This document shows, one piece after another, positions 18,128 to 27,842 of a stretch of 64,000 nucleotides of DNA. Position numbers and translations under genes: made by a program. Each line of letters begins with the position of its first letter. Positions within the stretch are counted from its first letter, which is position 1. This stretch comes from Streptomyces chartreusis NRRL 3882 (GTDB lineage Bacteria; Actinomycetota; Actinomycetes; Streptomycetales; Streptomycetaceae): NCBI RefSeq assembly GCF_900236475.1, contig NZ_LT963352.1, positions 3,038,001-3,102,000 of the forward strand, written 5' to 3'. Under the pieces are notes generated by a model. The model was given only the letters and a program-made list of their open reading frames with translations, was not told where the DNA came from and searched no databases.

Positions 18128-18943
18128 TCAGAAGAGTGTGCCCTCTTCGGGCCCTTCCAGCTCCTTGAGCAGCTCCGGGCCGTTGTTGCGGACGTTGCTG
18201 ACGGCCGTGGTGACGGGGTAGGCGCGCATCAGCCCGGCGGGCGGCGGGGCGAGCAGCTCGCGCAGGTCGTCGGGGTCGGTGCGGGCCGGGTCCAGCCAGG
18301 CGTCCCAGCGGTCGGGCGTCAGCATCAGCGGCATCCGGGGGTGGATCTCGGCCAGGGCCCGCGGACCGTCGGCCGGGGACACCGCCAGCGGGCTCTTCTC
18401 GGCCTCGGTGGTGATGACGGAGCACGTCACCCACCAGGCCTGCGGGTGGTCGTCCGGCAGTGTCTTGTCGCGCCAGAACTCGTACAGGCCGGCCATGGCG
18501 AAGACCGACCCGTCCGCCGGGGTCACGAAGTAGGGCTGCTTGCGGGGCCGCTTCTTCTTGCCCTCGACCTCCAGCTCGCGCTCCTGCGTGCCGGTGACCC
18601 ACTCGTAGTAGCCGTCGGCGGGCAGGATGCAGCGCCGGGAGGTGAAGGCGCGACGGTAGGACGGCTTCTCGTGGACGGTCTCCGCGCGGGCGTTGATCAT
18701 CCGGGCGCCGCCCTCGGGGGTCTTCGACCAGGACGGGACGAGCCCCCACTTCAGCGTGCGCAGCTGCCGAACCGGGCGCGGGTCGTCCGCGTCTTTCAGA
18801 GGGCGGTCGAGGACGGCGTAGACCTCTTTGGTGGGCGCCACGTTGTAGTCGGGCTCCAGAGTCTCCTCGGGCTCCCACTTCTCGATCTCGAAGATTCCTG
18901 CGAGATCCTCTGGCCTACGACTCGCTGCATACCGTCCGCACAT
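18128..18943 (-). CDS. HMCES/YedK family abasic-site-binding protein
   Basis: A 271-residue SRAP-domain protein. The catalytic Cys2 directly follows the initiator Met (MCGRY); other family residues are Asn in INARAET, Glu in DGYYEW and His in IHPRMP. Such proteins crosslink to abasic sites in single-stranded DNA and protect them. The start is fixed by the need for Cys at position 2. A Lys/Arg-rich insertion (KKKRPRKQ) lies near residue 150. It is divergent from the M50-type gene, with a 50-base gap. Confidence 0.92.
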   Translation of the reverse strand: MCGRYAASRRPEDLAGIFEIEKWEPEETLEPDYNVAPTKEVYAVLDRPLKDADDPRPVRQLRTLKWGLVPSWSKTPEGGARMINARAETVHEKPSYRRAFTSRRCILPADGYYEWVTGTQERELEVEGKKKRPRKQPYFVTPADGSVFAMAGLYEFWRDKTLPDDHPQAWWVTCSVITTEAEKSPLAVSPADGPRALAEIHPRMPLMLTPDRWDAWLDPARTDPDDLRELLAPPPAGLMRAYPVTTAVSNVRNNGPELLKELEGPEEGTLF

Positions 18944-18993
18944 ACGTGTCACACTGCCAGATTCCATCCGCCCACAGGGAGCCAACGCCGCAC

Positions 18994-19716
18994 ATGGACA
19001 GCACCGCAACCGCCTCGCTCGCCTCCCTCTGGGACGAGGTCTCCGGCACCCAGCCCGACCCCGACCTCTGGGTGGTGATCGCGAGCCTGGGCGTCGCGCT
19101 CGCCGTGGTGATCCCGCACGGGCTGTGGCGCATCTCCCGCAACGCCATCACCATCGCCCACGAGGGCGGTCACGGGCTCGTGGCCCTGCTCAGCGGCCGC
19201 ACCCTCACCGGCATACGGCTGCACTCGGACACCAGCGGCCTGACCGTCAGCCGCGGCAAGCCGTACGGCATCGGCATGATCCTCACCGCTGCCTCCGGGT
19301 ACACCGCCCCGCCCCTGCTGGGCCTCGGCGGCGCGGCCCTGCTGGGCGCCGGCCGCATCACGCTGCTGCTGTGGCTGGCCACGGCCCTGCTGCTGGCCAT
19401 GCTCGTGATGATCCGCAACGCGTACGGCGCCCTGACCATGGTCATCACCGGCGGCCTGTTCGTGCTGGTGTCCTGGCTGGCCGGCCCCCAGGTCCAGGCG
19501 GCGTTCGCGTACGTGGTGGTGTGGTTCCTGCTGATCGGCGGGGTGCGTCCGGCGTTCGAGCTCCAGGCCAAGCGGGCGCGGGGCGGGGCGGGGGACTCGG
19601 ACGCGGACCAGTTGTCGCGGCTGACGCATGTGCCGGCGGCGTTGTGGTTCTTCCTGTTCCACGCGGTGTCGCTGTGCTCGCTGCTCGGCGGAGGGCGCTG
19701 GCTGCTGGGCCTGTGA
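18994..19716 (+). CDS. M50 family-like membrane metallopeptidase
   Basis: A 240-residue membrane protein with about six hydrophobic helices. The zinc-binding signature HEGGH lies in AITIAHEGGHGLVALL (residues about 52-67), matching the M50 site-2-protease group in short form. The second metal-ligand motif of classical site-2 proteases (NPDG-like) is not obvious, so activity is uncertain. The ATG at 18994 is preferred; AGGGAG lies 13 bases away. An in-frame ATG at 18946 would overlap the divergent gene's start. Confidence 0.75.
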   Translation: MDSTATASLASLWDEVSGTQPDPDLWVVIASLGVALAVVIPHGLWRISRNAITIAHEGGHGLVALLSGRTLTGIRLHSDTSGLTVSRGKPYGIGMILTAASGYTAPPLLGLGGAALLGAGRITLLLWLATALLLAMLVMIRNAYGALTMVITGGLFVLVSWLAGPQVQAAFAYVVVWFLLIGGVRPAFELQAKRARGGAGDSDADQLSRLTHVPAALWFFLFHAVSLCSLLGGGRWLLGL

Positions 19717-19728
19717 CCAGCCGGCCTG

Positions 19729-19797
19729 AGGGGCGCGGGCCTGTGGGTGCGGCTCCGCCGCGTCGGCTCGACCGGCCCCCACGGCGCCGCACCCGAA
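19729..19797. repeat. Streptomyces intergenic repeat, copy 2 (possible terminator)
   Basis: It starts with GAGGGGCGCGGGCCTGTGGG and ends with ACGGCGCCGCACCCGAA, sharing both end blocks with the element at 12365. The arms GGGTGCGGC (19745-19753) and GCCGCACCC (19786-19794) can pair, so it may also end transcription of the M50-type gene. Confidence 0.5.
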
Positions 19798-19822
19798 CCT
19801 CTGCTCCTTATAAAGTGAAGCC

Positions 19823-21139
19823 ATGGCCCCGAACACCGCAGACACCGCCCTCTGGCCCGCCCCGCACGCGAGCGGAGCCGTCGACGCGACGGTCCACGTG
19901 CCCGGGTCCAAGTCGGTCACCAACCGCGCCCTGGTCCTCGCCTCCCTCGCCTCGGAACCGGGCTGGCTGCGCCGCCCCCTGCGTTCCCGCGACACCCTGC
20001 TGATGGCCGGCGCGCTGCGCGCCATGGGCGTCGAGATCGAGGAGGGCGTGGGCCCCGACGGCACGGGCGAGGCCTGGCGGGTGCTCCCCACGGGCCTGCG
20101 CGGTCCGGCCACGGTCGACGTCGGCAACGCCGGCACGGTGATGCGCTTCCTGCCGCCGGTCGCCGCGCTAGCCGACGGTCCCGTCCGCTTCGACGGCGAT
20201 CCCCGCTCGTACGAGCGTCCCCTGAACGGAGTCATCGACGCGCTGCGTCAGCTCGGCGCCCGGATCGACGACGACGGCCGTGGCGCGCTGCCGTTGACCG
20301 TGCAGGGCGGCGGCGCCCTGGACGGCGGGCCGGTGGCGATCGACGCGTCCTCCTCGTCGCAGTTCGTGAGCGCCCTGCTGCTGTCCGGCCCGCGCTTCAA
20401 CCAGGGCGTCGAGGTCCGCCACACCGGCGCCACGCTGCCCTCCATGCCGCACATCCGCATGACCGTCGACATGCTGCGCGCGGTCGGCGCCCAGGTGGAC
20501 ACGCCCGAGTCGGGCGGCGAGCCGAACGTCTGGCGGGTCACGCCGGGCGCCCTGCTCGGCCGGGACCTGGTCATCGAGCCGGACCTGTCCAACGCCCAGC
20601 CGTTCCTCGCGGCGGCGCTGGTGACCGGCGGCAAGGTCGTCATCCCGGACTGGCCGGCCCGCACCACCCAGCCCGGTGACCGGCTGCGCGAGATCTTCAC
20701 CGAGATGGGCGGCTCCTGCGAACTGACCGAGTTCGGGCTCGTGTTCACCGGCTCCGGCTCGGTCCACGGCATCGACGTCGACCTGAGCGAGGTCGGCGAG
20801 CTGACGCCGGGCGTCGCGGCGGTCGCGGCCCTCGCCGACTCCCCGTCGACCCTGCGGGGTGTGGCGCACCTGCGGCTGCACGAGACGGACCGGCTGGCCG
20901 CGCTGACCAAGGAGATCAACGAACTCGGCGGTGACGTCACGGAGACCGCCGACGGTCTGCACATCCGCCCGCGCCGGCTGCACGGCGGGATCTTCCACAC
21001 CTACGACGACCACCGCATGGCCACGGCCGGCGCGATCATCGGCCTCGCCGTGGAGGGCGTGCAGATCGAGAACGTGGCGACGACGGCCAAGACCCTGCCC
21101 GACTTCCCCGACCTGTGGACCGGGATGCTCGGGGCGTAG
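19823..21139 (+). CDS. aroA: 3-phosphoshikimate 1-carboxyvinyltransferase (EPSP synthase)
   Basis: A 438-residue enzyme of the shikimate pathway that joins phosphoenolpyruvate to shikimate-3-phosphate. The N-terminal substrate motif is [24 protein letters not shown] is the second family signature, and [11 protein letters not shown] lies in the C-terminal domain. Length is standard. It is followed 17 bases later by rsgA on the same strand, so the two are probably co-transcribed. Confidence 0.95.
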   Translation: MAPNTADTALWPAPHASGAVDATVHVPGSKSVTNRALVLASLASEPGWLRRPLRSRDTLLMAGALRAMGVEIEEGVGPDGTGEAWRVLPTGLRGPATVDVGNAGTVMRFLPPVAALADGPVRFDGDPRSYERPLNGVIDALRQLGARIDDDGRGALPLTVQGGGALDGGPVAIDASSSSQFVSALLLSGPRFNQGVEVRHTGATLPSMPHIRMTVDMLRAVGAQVDTPESGGEPNVWRVTPGALLGRDLVIEPDLSNAQPFLAAALVTGGKVVIPDWPARTTQPGDRLREIFTEMGGSCELTEFGLVFTGSGSVHGIDVDLSEVGELTPGVAAVAALADSPSTLRGVAHLRLHETDRLAALTKEINELGGDVTETADGLHIRPRRLHGGIFHTYDDHRMATAGAIIGLAVEGVQIENVATTAKTLPDFPDLWTGMLGA

Positions 21140-21156
21140 GACGCGGGGACCAGGTC

Positions 21157-22167
21157 ATGCGCCGCTACGGCAAGCACACCGACGAGGACGACATCCGCAC
21201 CCGTCCCGGCCGCCGGAACACCCGGCCCCGGACGAACATCCGGCCCAAGCACGAGGACGCCGCCGAGGGCCTCGTCCTCACCGTCGACCGGGGCCGCCTG
21301 ACCTGCCTCGTCGAGGACCGCGTGGTCATGGCGATGAAGGCCCGCGAGCTGGGCCGCAAGGCGGCCGTGGTCGGCGACCGCGTGGCGCTCGTCGGCGACC
21401 TGTCCGGCAGGAAGGACACACTCGCGAGGATCGTCCGCATCGCGGAGCGGACCTCGGTCCTGCGTCGCACGGCGGACGACGACGACCCGTACGAGCGCGT
21501 GGTCGTCGCCAACGCCGACCAGCTGGCCGTCGTCACGGCCCTGGCCGACCCGGAGCCCCGCCCGCGGCTGATCGACCGCTGTCTGGTCGCGGCCTACGCC
21601 GGCGGCCTGGACCCGCTGCTGGTCCTGACCAAGTCGGACCTCGCACCGCCCGACAAGCTGCTGGAGCTGTACGGTCACCTCGACATCCCCTACGTCGTCA
21701 CCAGCCGCGAGGAACTGCACAACGGCAGCGCAGTCGCCCGCGTACGGGAGCAGCTCGACGGCAAGATCACCGCGTTCGTCGGCCACTCCGGTGTCGGCAA
21801 GACGACCCTGGTCAACGCGCTGGTGCCCCAGGAGCGGCGGCGTACGACCGGGCATGTGAACGCGGTGACGGGCCGTGGCCGGCACACCACCACCTCGGCG
21901 CTGGCGCTGCCGCTGGCGGACAGCGACGGCTGGGTGATCGACACACCGGGCGTACGGTCCTTCGGGCTGAACCACGTGGACCCGTCCCGGGTCATCCACG
22001 CCTTCCCCGACCTGGAACCGGGCACCGAGGGCTGCCCGCGCGCGTGCAGCCACGACGAGCCCGACTGCGCGCTGGACGCGTGGGTGGCCGAGGGGCACGC
22101 GGATCCGGCGCGGCTGTACTCGCTGCGACGGCTGCTGGCCACGCGGGAGCGCAAGGAAGGCGACTGA
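21157..22167 (+). CDS. rsgA: Ribosome small-subunit-dependent GTPase RsgA
   Basis: A 336-residue circularly permuted GTPase that helps late maturation of the 30S subunit. After an N-terminal OB-like domain (about 25-95), the G motifs appear in permuted order: LVLTKSDLA (G4), GHSGVGKTTLVN (Walker A/G1) and DTPGVRSFGL (G3). The C-terminal zinc site is CPRACSHDEPDC. The ATG at 21157 gives the typical short basic N-terminus. Confidence 0.92.
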   Translation: MRRYGKHTDEDDIRTRPGRRNTRPRTNIRPKHEDAAEGLVLTVDRGRLTCLVEDRVVMAMKARELGRKAAVVGDRVALVGDLSGRKDTLARIVRIAERTSVLRRTADDDDPYERVVVANADQLAVVTALADPEPRPRLIDRCLVAAYAGGLDPLLVLTKSDLAPPDKLLELYGHLDIPYVVTSREELHNGSAVARVREQLDGKITAFVGHSGVGKTTLVNALVPQERRRTTGHVNAVTGRGRHTTTSALALPLADSDGWVIDTPGVRSFGLNHVDPSRVIHAFPDLEPGTEGCPRACSHDEPDCALDAWVAEGHADPARLYSLRRLLATRERKEGD

Positions 22168-22314
22168 CCTCCGCGTTGTTTGTCATGGCGCGTGGACGGT
22201 AAGTGCATAATCGCACCAAGCCGGATCCAAGACCGACCAGAAGCTGATGAATCTGGCGAACTTGCTCAAACTGACTAAGCGGTCGCTGAACGTGGGATAC
22301 GGGAGGAACGACTC

Positions 22315-22638
22315 ATGGCGTGGCTGCTGGTCATCGTGGCGGGGTTGCTGGAGACCGGCTTCGCCGTGTGCCTGAAGCTGTCGCACGGTTTCACCCGGCT
22401 CTGGCCGACGGTCGCGTTCTGCATCTTCGCCCTCGGCAGCTTCGGCCTGCTGACCCTGTCGCTGAAGAAACTCGACGTGGGTCCCGCCTACGCCGTGTGG
22501 ACCGGCATCGGCGCGGCGGGCACGGCGATCTACGGCATGGTGTTCCTGGGCGACCTGGTGTCGACGCTGAAGATCGTGTCGATCAGCCTCGTCATCATCG
22601 GTGTGATCGGGCTTCAGTTGTCGGGTTCGTCGCACTGA
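22315..22638 (+). CDS. Small multidrug resistance (SMR) family transporter, SugE/Gdx-like
   Basis: A 107-residue protein with four predicted helices and the conserved membrane Glu in helix 1 (LLETGFAVCLKLSHGF, Glu13). The GLLETGFA sequence resembles SugE/Gdx guanidinium exporters more than EmrE-type drug pumps, but substrate remains open. A good GGGAGGA site lies at 22300-22306. The 147-base leader (22168-22314) shows no guanidine riboswitch that I can recognise. A TetR gene converges from the right. Confidence 0.8.
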   Translation: MAWLLVIVAGLLETGFAVCLKLSHGFTRLWPTVAFCIFALGSFGLLTLSLKKLDVGPAYAVWTGIGAAGTAIYGMVFLGDLVSTLKIVSISLVIIGVIGLQLSGSSH

Positions 22639-22645
22639 CGTCCCG

Positions 22646-23251
22646 TCAGCCGACCTGCTGCTGAAGGGCGCTGCGGACCAGCTCGGCGACGCCGCCCTCG
22701 CCCGGAGGCGCGGCCACGCAGGACAGTGCGAGCCGGACGGCGAGTTCGCAGGAGCGGGCCAGATCGGCGGTGTCGGACCTGGGGGCGCCGGGTCCGGCCA
22801 GGACGGTGACGGCACGGTCGCGGACGAGGGTGACGAAGTCGCCGGGTGAGGGCAGTGGGCCGTCGGCGCGGCGCTGGGCCGGTACCACGGAGGTGGACGG
22901 CACGGCCGACAGGGCCGGGGACGGCAGCCGTTCGCTCCAGCAGCCGGTGAGCATGGCACGGACGAGGGCGTTCTCGCGGGCCGCCGAGGTGGTCCACTCG
23001 GCGGTGGCGGTGAGCCGCTCGCGCGGGTCGCTGTGCGCGGTGAGCGCGCGGTCGACCCCGGCGAGATATCCGTCGGCTTCTCGCCTCACGAGGGCCCGGG
23101 CGAGCCCGTCCTTGCTGCCGAACTCGTTGTACAGCGTCTGCCGGGACACTCCCGCCGCCGCGGCCACGTCCACCATCCGCACGGCGGACCACGGCCGGCG
23201 CGCCAGCGCCGTGTAAGCGGCGTCCAGTAGAGATTCCCGCGCTGCAGGCAT
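22646..23251 (-). CDS. TetR/AcrR family transcriptional regulator
   Basis: A 201-residue regulator. The N-terminal helix-turn-helix is at residues about 10-55 (VRMVDVAAAAGVSRQTLYNEF), followed by a helical ligand-binding domain. The second of two adjacent ATGs (23251) has better spacing to GGGGAGG than the first (23254). It converges on the SMR transporter with an 8-base gap. Control of that transporter is plausible but not shown, because its own promoter faces hisN. Confidence 0.85.
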   Translation of the reverse strand: MPAARESLLDAAYTALARRPWSAVRMVDVAAAAGVSRQTLYNEFGSKDGLARALVRREADGYLAGVDRALTAHSDPRERLTATAEWTTSAARENALVRAMLTGCWSERLPSPALSAVPSTSVVPAQRRADGPLPSPGDFVTLVRDRAVTVLAGPGAPRSDTADLARSCELAVRLALSCVAAPPGEGGVAELVRSALQQQVG

Positions 23252-23471
23252 CATCGCCTCCCCTTGGGGCGAGCGGCTCTGCGCCCAGATTTGACGCGCG
23301 GGAAACCACTGTCAAGGGTTCACGAGAGCACGCGGGGTCGCCTTTGAGCCGACCTGCCGCCCTCGGCTCCGAAGCCGCGGTCACCCCCACCCCCGAGCCC
23401 CCACAACACCGTCACCCCCGCCCACAAACCCCCTGTAGCCCCACCCCCACCTCGGCAGATAGGTTCGGTAC

Positions 23472-24272
23472 ATGCCCGACTACCTCGACGACCTGCGTCT
23501 CGCCCACGTCCTCGCCGACGCCGCCGACGCCGCGACGACGGACCGGTTCAAGGCCCTCGACCTCAAGGTCGAGACCAAACCGGACATGACCCCGGTGAGC
23601 GAAGCGGACAAGGCCGCCGAAGAACTCATCCGCGGCCAACTCGCCCGCGCCCGTCCACGGGACGCGATCCTCGGCGAGGAGTACGGCGTCGAGGGCACCG
23701 GCCCCCGCCGCTGGGTGATCGACCCCATCGACGGCACCAAGAACTACGTGCGCGGCGTCCCCGTCTGGGCCACCCTCATCTCCCTGATGGAGGCCGGTGA
23801 GGGCGGCTTCCAGCCCGTCGTCGGCGTCGTCTCCGCCCCCGCCCTCGGCCGCCGCTGGTGGGCCGCGAAGGGTCACGGCGCGTTCACCGGCCGCAGCCTC
23901 ACGAAGGCGACCCGCCTCCAGGTCTCCCGCGTCGGGAAACTCGCCGACGCCTCCTTCGCGTACTCCTCCCTCAGCGGCTGGGAGGAACAGGGCCGCCTGG
24001 ACGGCTTCCTGGACCTCACCCGCGAGGTGTGGCGCACGCGCGCGTACGGTGACTTCTGGCCGTACATGATGGTCGCCGAGGGCTCGGTCGACATGTGCGC
24101 CGAGCCGGAGCTGTCGCTCTGGGACATGGCCGCCACCGCGATCATCGTCACCGAGGCCGGCGGCACCTTCACCGGACTCGACTCCCGCCCGGGCCCGCAC
24201 AGCGGCAACGCGGCCGCGTCGAACGGCCTGCTGCACGACGAGTTGCTGGGGTATCTCAACCAGCGCTACTGA
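23472..24272 (+). CDS. hisN: Histidinol-phosphatase, inositol monophosphatase type
   Basis: A 266-residue phosphatase for the penultimate step of histidine synthesis (histidinol phosphate to histidinol). It belongs to the IMPase fold: the metal motif is in GEEYGVEG (Glu) and [15 protein letters not shown] (DPIDGT), with the second motif LWDMAAT near residue 217. hisN in Streptomyces is located away from the main his operon, as here. Confidence 0.9.
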   Translation: MPDYLDDLRLAHVLADAADAATTDRFKALDLKVETKPDMTPVSEADKAAEELIRGQLARARPRDAILGEEYGVEGTGPRRWVIDPIDGTKNYVRGVPVWATLISLMEAGEGGFQPVVGVVSAPALGRRWWAAKGHGAFTGRSLTKATRLQVSRVGKLADASFAYSSLSGWEEQGRLDGFLDLTREVWRTRAYGDFWPYMMVAEGSVDMCAEPELSLWDMAATAIIVTEAGGTFTGLDSRPGPHSGNAAASNGLLHDELLGYLNQRY

Positions 24273-24415
24273 GCGACCGCCGCCACCGAGCGCGCCCCCT
24301 GTCACCGAGCGCCCCCTTGTTGACCCTCCCTTTACCTGCCACCCTGAGAGTCCGCCCGCTTGTGAACTTGTGAAAACATGAACAAACGGCGGGGACATCC
24401 CCAGGAGGCCCATCC

Positions 24416-24808
24416 ATGCTCGTCCGTGACGCCATGAGCACTGTCGTCCTCACCATCGGCCCGGCCCACACGCTTCGCCAGGCCGCCGCACTGATGGCCG
24501 CCCGCAAGGTCGGCGCGGCCATCGTCCACGACCCCGACGCCGGCGGCATCGGCATCCTCACCGAACGCGACATCCTCATCTCCGTGGGCCAGGGTCAGGA
24601 CCCGGACACGGAACGCGCCCACGCCCACACCACCACCGACGTCGTGTTCGCCACTCCGGCCTGGACCCTGGAGGAGGCGGCCCGCGCCATGGCGCACGGC
24701 GGTTTCCGCCATCTCATCGTGCTGGACCGCGACGAGCCGGCCGGTGTCGTCTCGGTCCGCGACATCATCCGCTGCTGGGCACCGGCGCGTCAGCAGGTGC
24801 CCGCCTGA
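24416..24808 (+). CDS. CBS-domain pair protein
   Basis: A 130-residue protein made of two CBS motifs (residues about 1-60 and 68-125), forming one Bateman module that typically binds adenine nucleotides. There is no attached catalytic domain, so the output is unknown. A strong AGGAGG site lies at 24402-24407. The upstream bases 24359-24373 contain the direct repeat TTGTGAA twice, which may be promoter-related. Confidence 0.8.
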   Translation: MLVRDAMSTVVLTIGPAHTLRQAAALMAARKVGAAIVHDPDAGGIGILTERDILISVGQGQDPDTERAHAHTTTDVVFATPAWTLEEAARAMAHGGFRHLIVLDRDEPAGVVSVRDIIRCWAPARQQVPA

Positions 24809-24816
24809 CAGCACGA

Positions 24817-24849
24817 ACGGCCCGGGCCCCTCGAAGGAGCCCGGGCCGT
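24817..24849. terminator. Bidirectional terminator between the CBS gene and catalase
   Basis: ACGGCCCGGGC (24817-24827) pairs perfectly with GCCCGGGCCGT (24839-24849). It sits between two convergent genes. Confidence 0.75.
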
Positions 24850-24878
24850 CCCTACCGCAAGCGGTCCAGTGCTGGAGT

Positions 24879-26348
24879 TCAGCCGCGCAGGGCCTGGACC
24901 GCGGCCTCCAGCCGCTTGCCGTAGTCCCCGTCGGCCTGACGGAAGTTGTCGATCGCCCGCTCGACGATGTCGTCCCGCGAGACCTTGGCGATGAAGCCCG
25001 CCAGGTTGGCGATCAGCCGCTCCTTCTCGTCCTCGCTCATCAGCCGGTAGAGGTTGCCCGCCTGCACGAAGTCGTCGTCCTCGGCATGGACGGGCGTCGG
25101 GTGGTTGCCCGTGACACCGTTCACGGCCGTGGCGGACCACAGCGGACGGTCCGTCTGGAACGGGCCGCCGAAGCTGTTCGGCTCGTAGTTCTTCGCACCC
25201 TTGTGACGGCCGTCGTAGAGGTGACCGTCACGGGAGTTGGTGCGCGCCACGGTGGCGTGCGGGCGGTTCACCGGCAGGTGGTCGGCGTTGATGCCGACGC
25301 GGTAGCGGTGGGCGTCGCCGTACGCGAAGAGGCGGCCCTGGAGCATCTTGTCGGGGGACGGGCCGATGCCCGGCACGAAGTGCGCGGGGCTGAAGATCGA
25401 CTGCTCGACCTCGGCGAAGATGTTCTCCGGGTTGCGGTTGAGCTCCAGCCTGCCGATCTCGATCGGCGGGTAGTCGGCGTGCGGCCAGACCTTGGTCAGG
25501 TCGAACGGGTTGAAGCGGTACGTCGCCGCGTCCGCCGCCGGCATGATCTGCACCTGCACGGTCCAGGACGGGAACTCACCGCGCTCGATGGCCTCGCGCA
25601 GATCGCGCTGGTGGGAGTCGGGGTCCTCGCCGGCCAGCCGGTTGGCCTCGGCCTGCGTGAGGTTCTTGATCCCCTGGTCGGTCTTGAAGTGGTACTTGAC
25701 CCAGAAGACCTCGCCGGCCTCGTTCTGCCACTGGAAGGTGTGCGACCCGAAGCCGTCCATGTGGCGGTACGAGGCCGGGATGCCGCGGTCGCCGAACAGC
25801 CAGGTCACCTGGTGCGTGGACTCGGGCGACAGGCTCCAGAAGTCCCAGACGTTGTCCGCCTCCGTCGAGCCGGTGTACGGGTCGCGCTTCTGGGTGTGGA
25901 TGAAGTCCGGGAATTTGATGGCGTCCCTGATGAAGAACACCGGGGTGTTGTTGCCGACGAGGTCGTAGTTGCCCTCCTCGGTGTAGAACTTCAGCGCGAA
26001 GCCGCGCGGGTCGCGTACGGCGTCCGCCGCCCCGAGGTTGCCGGCCACGGTCGAGAAGCGCAGGAAGACCTCGGTCCGCTTGCCGATCCCGGAGAGGAAC
26101 GCGGCACGGGTGTACGGCGTGACGTCGGCGGTCACCGTGAAGGTGCCGTAGGCGCCGGCGCCGCGCGCGTGCACGACACGCTCCGGGATGCGCTCGCGGT
26201 TGAAGTGGGCGAGCTTCTCCAGCAGGAGCTGGTCCTGGACGAGCACCGGGCCGCCCACGCCCGCGGTCTCGCTGTTCTGGTTGTCGGCGACCGGAGCACC
26301 GGCCTCCGTCGTAAGCGGTCCCTGCGTCACGTACGCCTCCTGCGCCAT
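24879..26348 (-). CDS. katA: Monofunctional haem catalase
   Basis: A 489-residue clade-3-size catalase that breaks down hydrogen peroxide. The distal His lies in [14 protein letters not shown], the distal Asn in [11 protein letters not shown], and the proximal haem Tyr in [12 protein letters not shown]. It is divergent from a Fur-type regulator of the CatR kind, with an inverted repeat in the gap. S. coelicolor CatR is known to repress the major catalase catA, so this may be the equivalent gene. The ATG at 26348 is used; a TTG three codons upstream is possible. Confidence 0.92.
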   Translation of the reverse strand: MAQEAYVTQGPLTTEAGAPVADNQNSETAGVGGPVLVQDQLLLEKLAHFNRERIPERVVHARGAGAYGTFTVTADVTPYTRAAFLSGIGKRTEVFLRFSTVAGNLGAADAVRDPRGFALKFYTEEGNYDLVGNNTPVFFIRDAIKFPDFIHTQKRDPYTGSTEADNVWDFWSLSPESTHQVTWLFGDRGIPASYRHMDGFGSHTFQWQNEAGEVFWVKYHFKTDQGIKNLTQAEANRLAGEDPDSHQRDLREAIERGEFPSWTVQVQIMPAADAATYRFNPFDLTKVWPHADYPPIEIGRLELNRNPENIFAEVEQSIFSPAHFVPGIGPSPDKMLQGRLFAYGDAHRYRVGINADHLPVNRPHATVARTNSRDGHLYDGRHKGAKNYEPNSFGGPFQTDRPLWSATAVNGVTGNHPTPVHAEDDDFVQAGNLYRLMSEDEKERLIANLAGFIAKVSRDDIVERAIDNFRQADGDYGKRLEAAVQALRG

Positions 26349-26393
26349 CCTGACCAATCCTGTCCCTTGGCTAAAGCCGTTTCCGATCCTACA

Positions 26394-26426
26394 TTAGACA
26401 TAGTCCAAGTCAAGCTGGACTCTAAG
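26394..26426. promoter_or_regulatory. Likely CatR operator between katA and catR
   Basis: TTAGACATAGTCCA (26394-26407) and TGGACTCTAA (26416-26425) form an imperfect AT-rich inverted repeat in an otherwise GC-rich region. The position between divergent katA and catR starts fits a shared operator. Confidence 0.6.
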
Positions 26427-26474
26427 TTCACACCTGTTCGGAACCTGGTCCCCTTTGCTGTTAGGCTGGTCGTC

Positions 26475-26891
26475 ATGAGCGACCTTCTGGAACGCCTGCG
26501 CGGACGCGGATGGCGGATGACCGCGCAGCGGCGCGTCGTGGCCGAGGTCCTCGACGGCGAACACGTCCATCTGACGGCCGACGAGGTCCACGCCCGGGCC
26601 GTCGCCAAGCTGCCCGAGATCTCCCGGGCGACCGTCTACAACACGCTCGGTGAGCTCGTGTCGCTCGGCGAGGTGCTCGAGGTCTCCACCGACCAGCGCG
26701 CCAAGCGGTACGACCCGAACGCCCACCAGCCGCACCACCACCTGGTCTGCGCCCAGTGCGGCGCGATCCGCGACGTCCACCCGGTCGGCAACCCGCTGGC
26801 AGACCTCCCCGACTCGGAGCGCTTCGGCTTCACGGTGTCGGACGTCGAGGTGACGTACCGCGGCGTCTGTCCGAACTGCGCGGCCGCCTAG
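26475..26891 (+). CDS. catR: Fur-family peroxide-sensing repressor, CatR-like
   Basis: A 138-residue Fur/PerR-type protein. Residues about 15-80 form the winged helix (EISRATVYNTLGELVSLGEV), and the C-terminal half has the metal site HQPHHHLVC and two structural zinc CxxC pairs (CAQC, CPNC). In S. coelicolor, CatR represses catalase and is inactivated by peroxide-driven thiol oxidation. The adjacent divergent catalase and the operator-like repeat support the name. Confidence 0.85.
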   Translation: MSDLLERLRGRGWRMTAQRRVVAEVLDGEHVHLTADEVHARAVAKLPEISRATVYNTLGELVSLGEVLEVSTDQRAKRYDPNAHQPHHHLVCAQCGAIRDVHPVGNPLADLPDSERFGFTVSDVEVTYRGVCPNCAAA

Positions 26892-26953
26892 CCTTCCCGC
26901 CCTCCCCTCTCTTCCTCGCGCGACGCCTTTCTCGCGCTCCGTCCTTCTCGCGT

Positions 26954-26985
26954 GAAGCCCCGGCACCGATGGGCGCCGGGGCTTC
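26954..26985 (+). terminator. Terminator after catR
   Basis: GAAGCCCCGGC (26954-26964) pairs perfectly with GCCGGGGCTTC (26975-26985), 63 bases after the catR stop. Confidence 0.75.
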
Positions 26986-27074
26986 GCGCTGTCCGTGGAC
27001 TTCCCGTATCTGACGGGTCGTCATATGGTCAACGGCACCCACCAGTCCGTTCCGCACTCCGCGAGGAGACCGAA

Positions 27075-27842
27075 GTGGGAGAGCCGTATCCAAAAGTCAC
27101 CGCCCATGACCTGACGCGCACCTTCGGCCGGGGCCCTCGCGCGGTCGACGCCCTCGGCCCCCTCGACCTGACCGTCGCGCCGGGCGAGTTCGTCTGCCTC
27201 GTCGGCCCCTCCGGCTGCGGCAAATCCACCCTGCTGCGCATCGCCGCCGGGCTGCTCCGGCCCAGCACCGGCACGCTGGAGATCCGCACGTCCAGCCCGC
27301 GCCCGGCCGCCATGATCTTCCAGGACTACGGCATCTACGACTGGAAGACCGTCCAGGCCAACGTCCGCTTCGGCCTCGACGTCCAGCGCGTCCCGCGCCG
27401 GGAGGCGAACGCCCGCGCCGCCGACTGGCTTGCTCGCACGGGCCTCGCCGATTTCGCGCACGCCTACCCGGCGGCCCTCTCCGGCGGCATGCGGCAACGC
27501 GTCGCCATCGCCCGCGCCCTGGCGGTCGAGCCCGAACTGCTGCTGATGGACGAGCCGTTCGCCGCCCTGGACGCCCAGCTCCGCACGATCCTCCAGGACG
27601 AACTGCTGGAGATCACCCAGGCGCTGCGCACGACGACCCTGTTCATCACCCACAGCCTGGAGGAGGCGATCGTCCTCGGCGACCGCGTCCTGGTGATGTC
27701 CGCCCGCCCGGGCCGGATCATCGCCGAGCGCCGCCCGCCCTTCCCGCGCCCGCGCACCGGCGACGTCCGCGCCACCCCCGACTTCACCGCGCTGAAGAGC
27801 GAACTGTGGGACTTGCTGCGGAAGGAGGCGGTGCCGGCATGA
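27075..27842 (+). CDS. ABC transporter ATP-binding protein (NitT/TauT type)
   Basis: A 255-residue ATPase. Walker A is GPSGCGKST (about residue 44), the Q-loop is FQDYGIYDW, the signature is LSGGMRQRVAIARAL, Walker B is LLLMDEPF and the switch His is in FITHSLEE. The type is that of nitrate/sulfonate/taurine or pyrimidine-precursor importers. The GTG at 27075 has GAGGAGAC five bases upstream. It overlaps the permease start by four bases (ATGA). Confidence 0.88.
   Translation: MGEPYPKVTAHDLTRTFGRGPRAVDALGPLDLTVAPGEFVCLVGPSGCGKSTLLRIAAGLLRPSTGTLEIRTSSPRPAAMIFQDYGIYDWKTVQANVRFGLDVQRVPRREANARAADWLARTGLADFAHAYPAALSGGMRQRVAIARALAVEPELLLMDEPFAALDAQLRTILQDELLEITQALRTTTLFITHSLEEAIVLGDRVLVMSARPGRIIAERRPPFPRPRTGDVRATPDFTALKSELWDLLRKEAVPA

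Noticed and set aside
22168..22314. Possible guanidine riboswitch before the SMR transporter
   Set aside because: SugE-type genes often carry one, so I looked for the conserved ykkC and mini-ykkC features, but none were convincing by eye.
24359..24373. TTGTGAACTTGTGAA repeat before the CBS gene as a regulator site
   Set aside because: The repeat is real but short, and I cannot link it to any known regulator; it may be chance in a local AT-rich patch.
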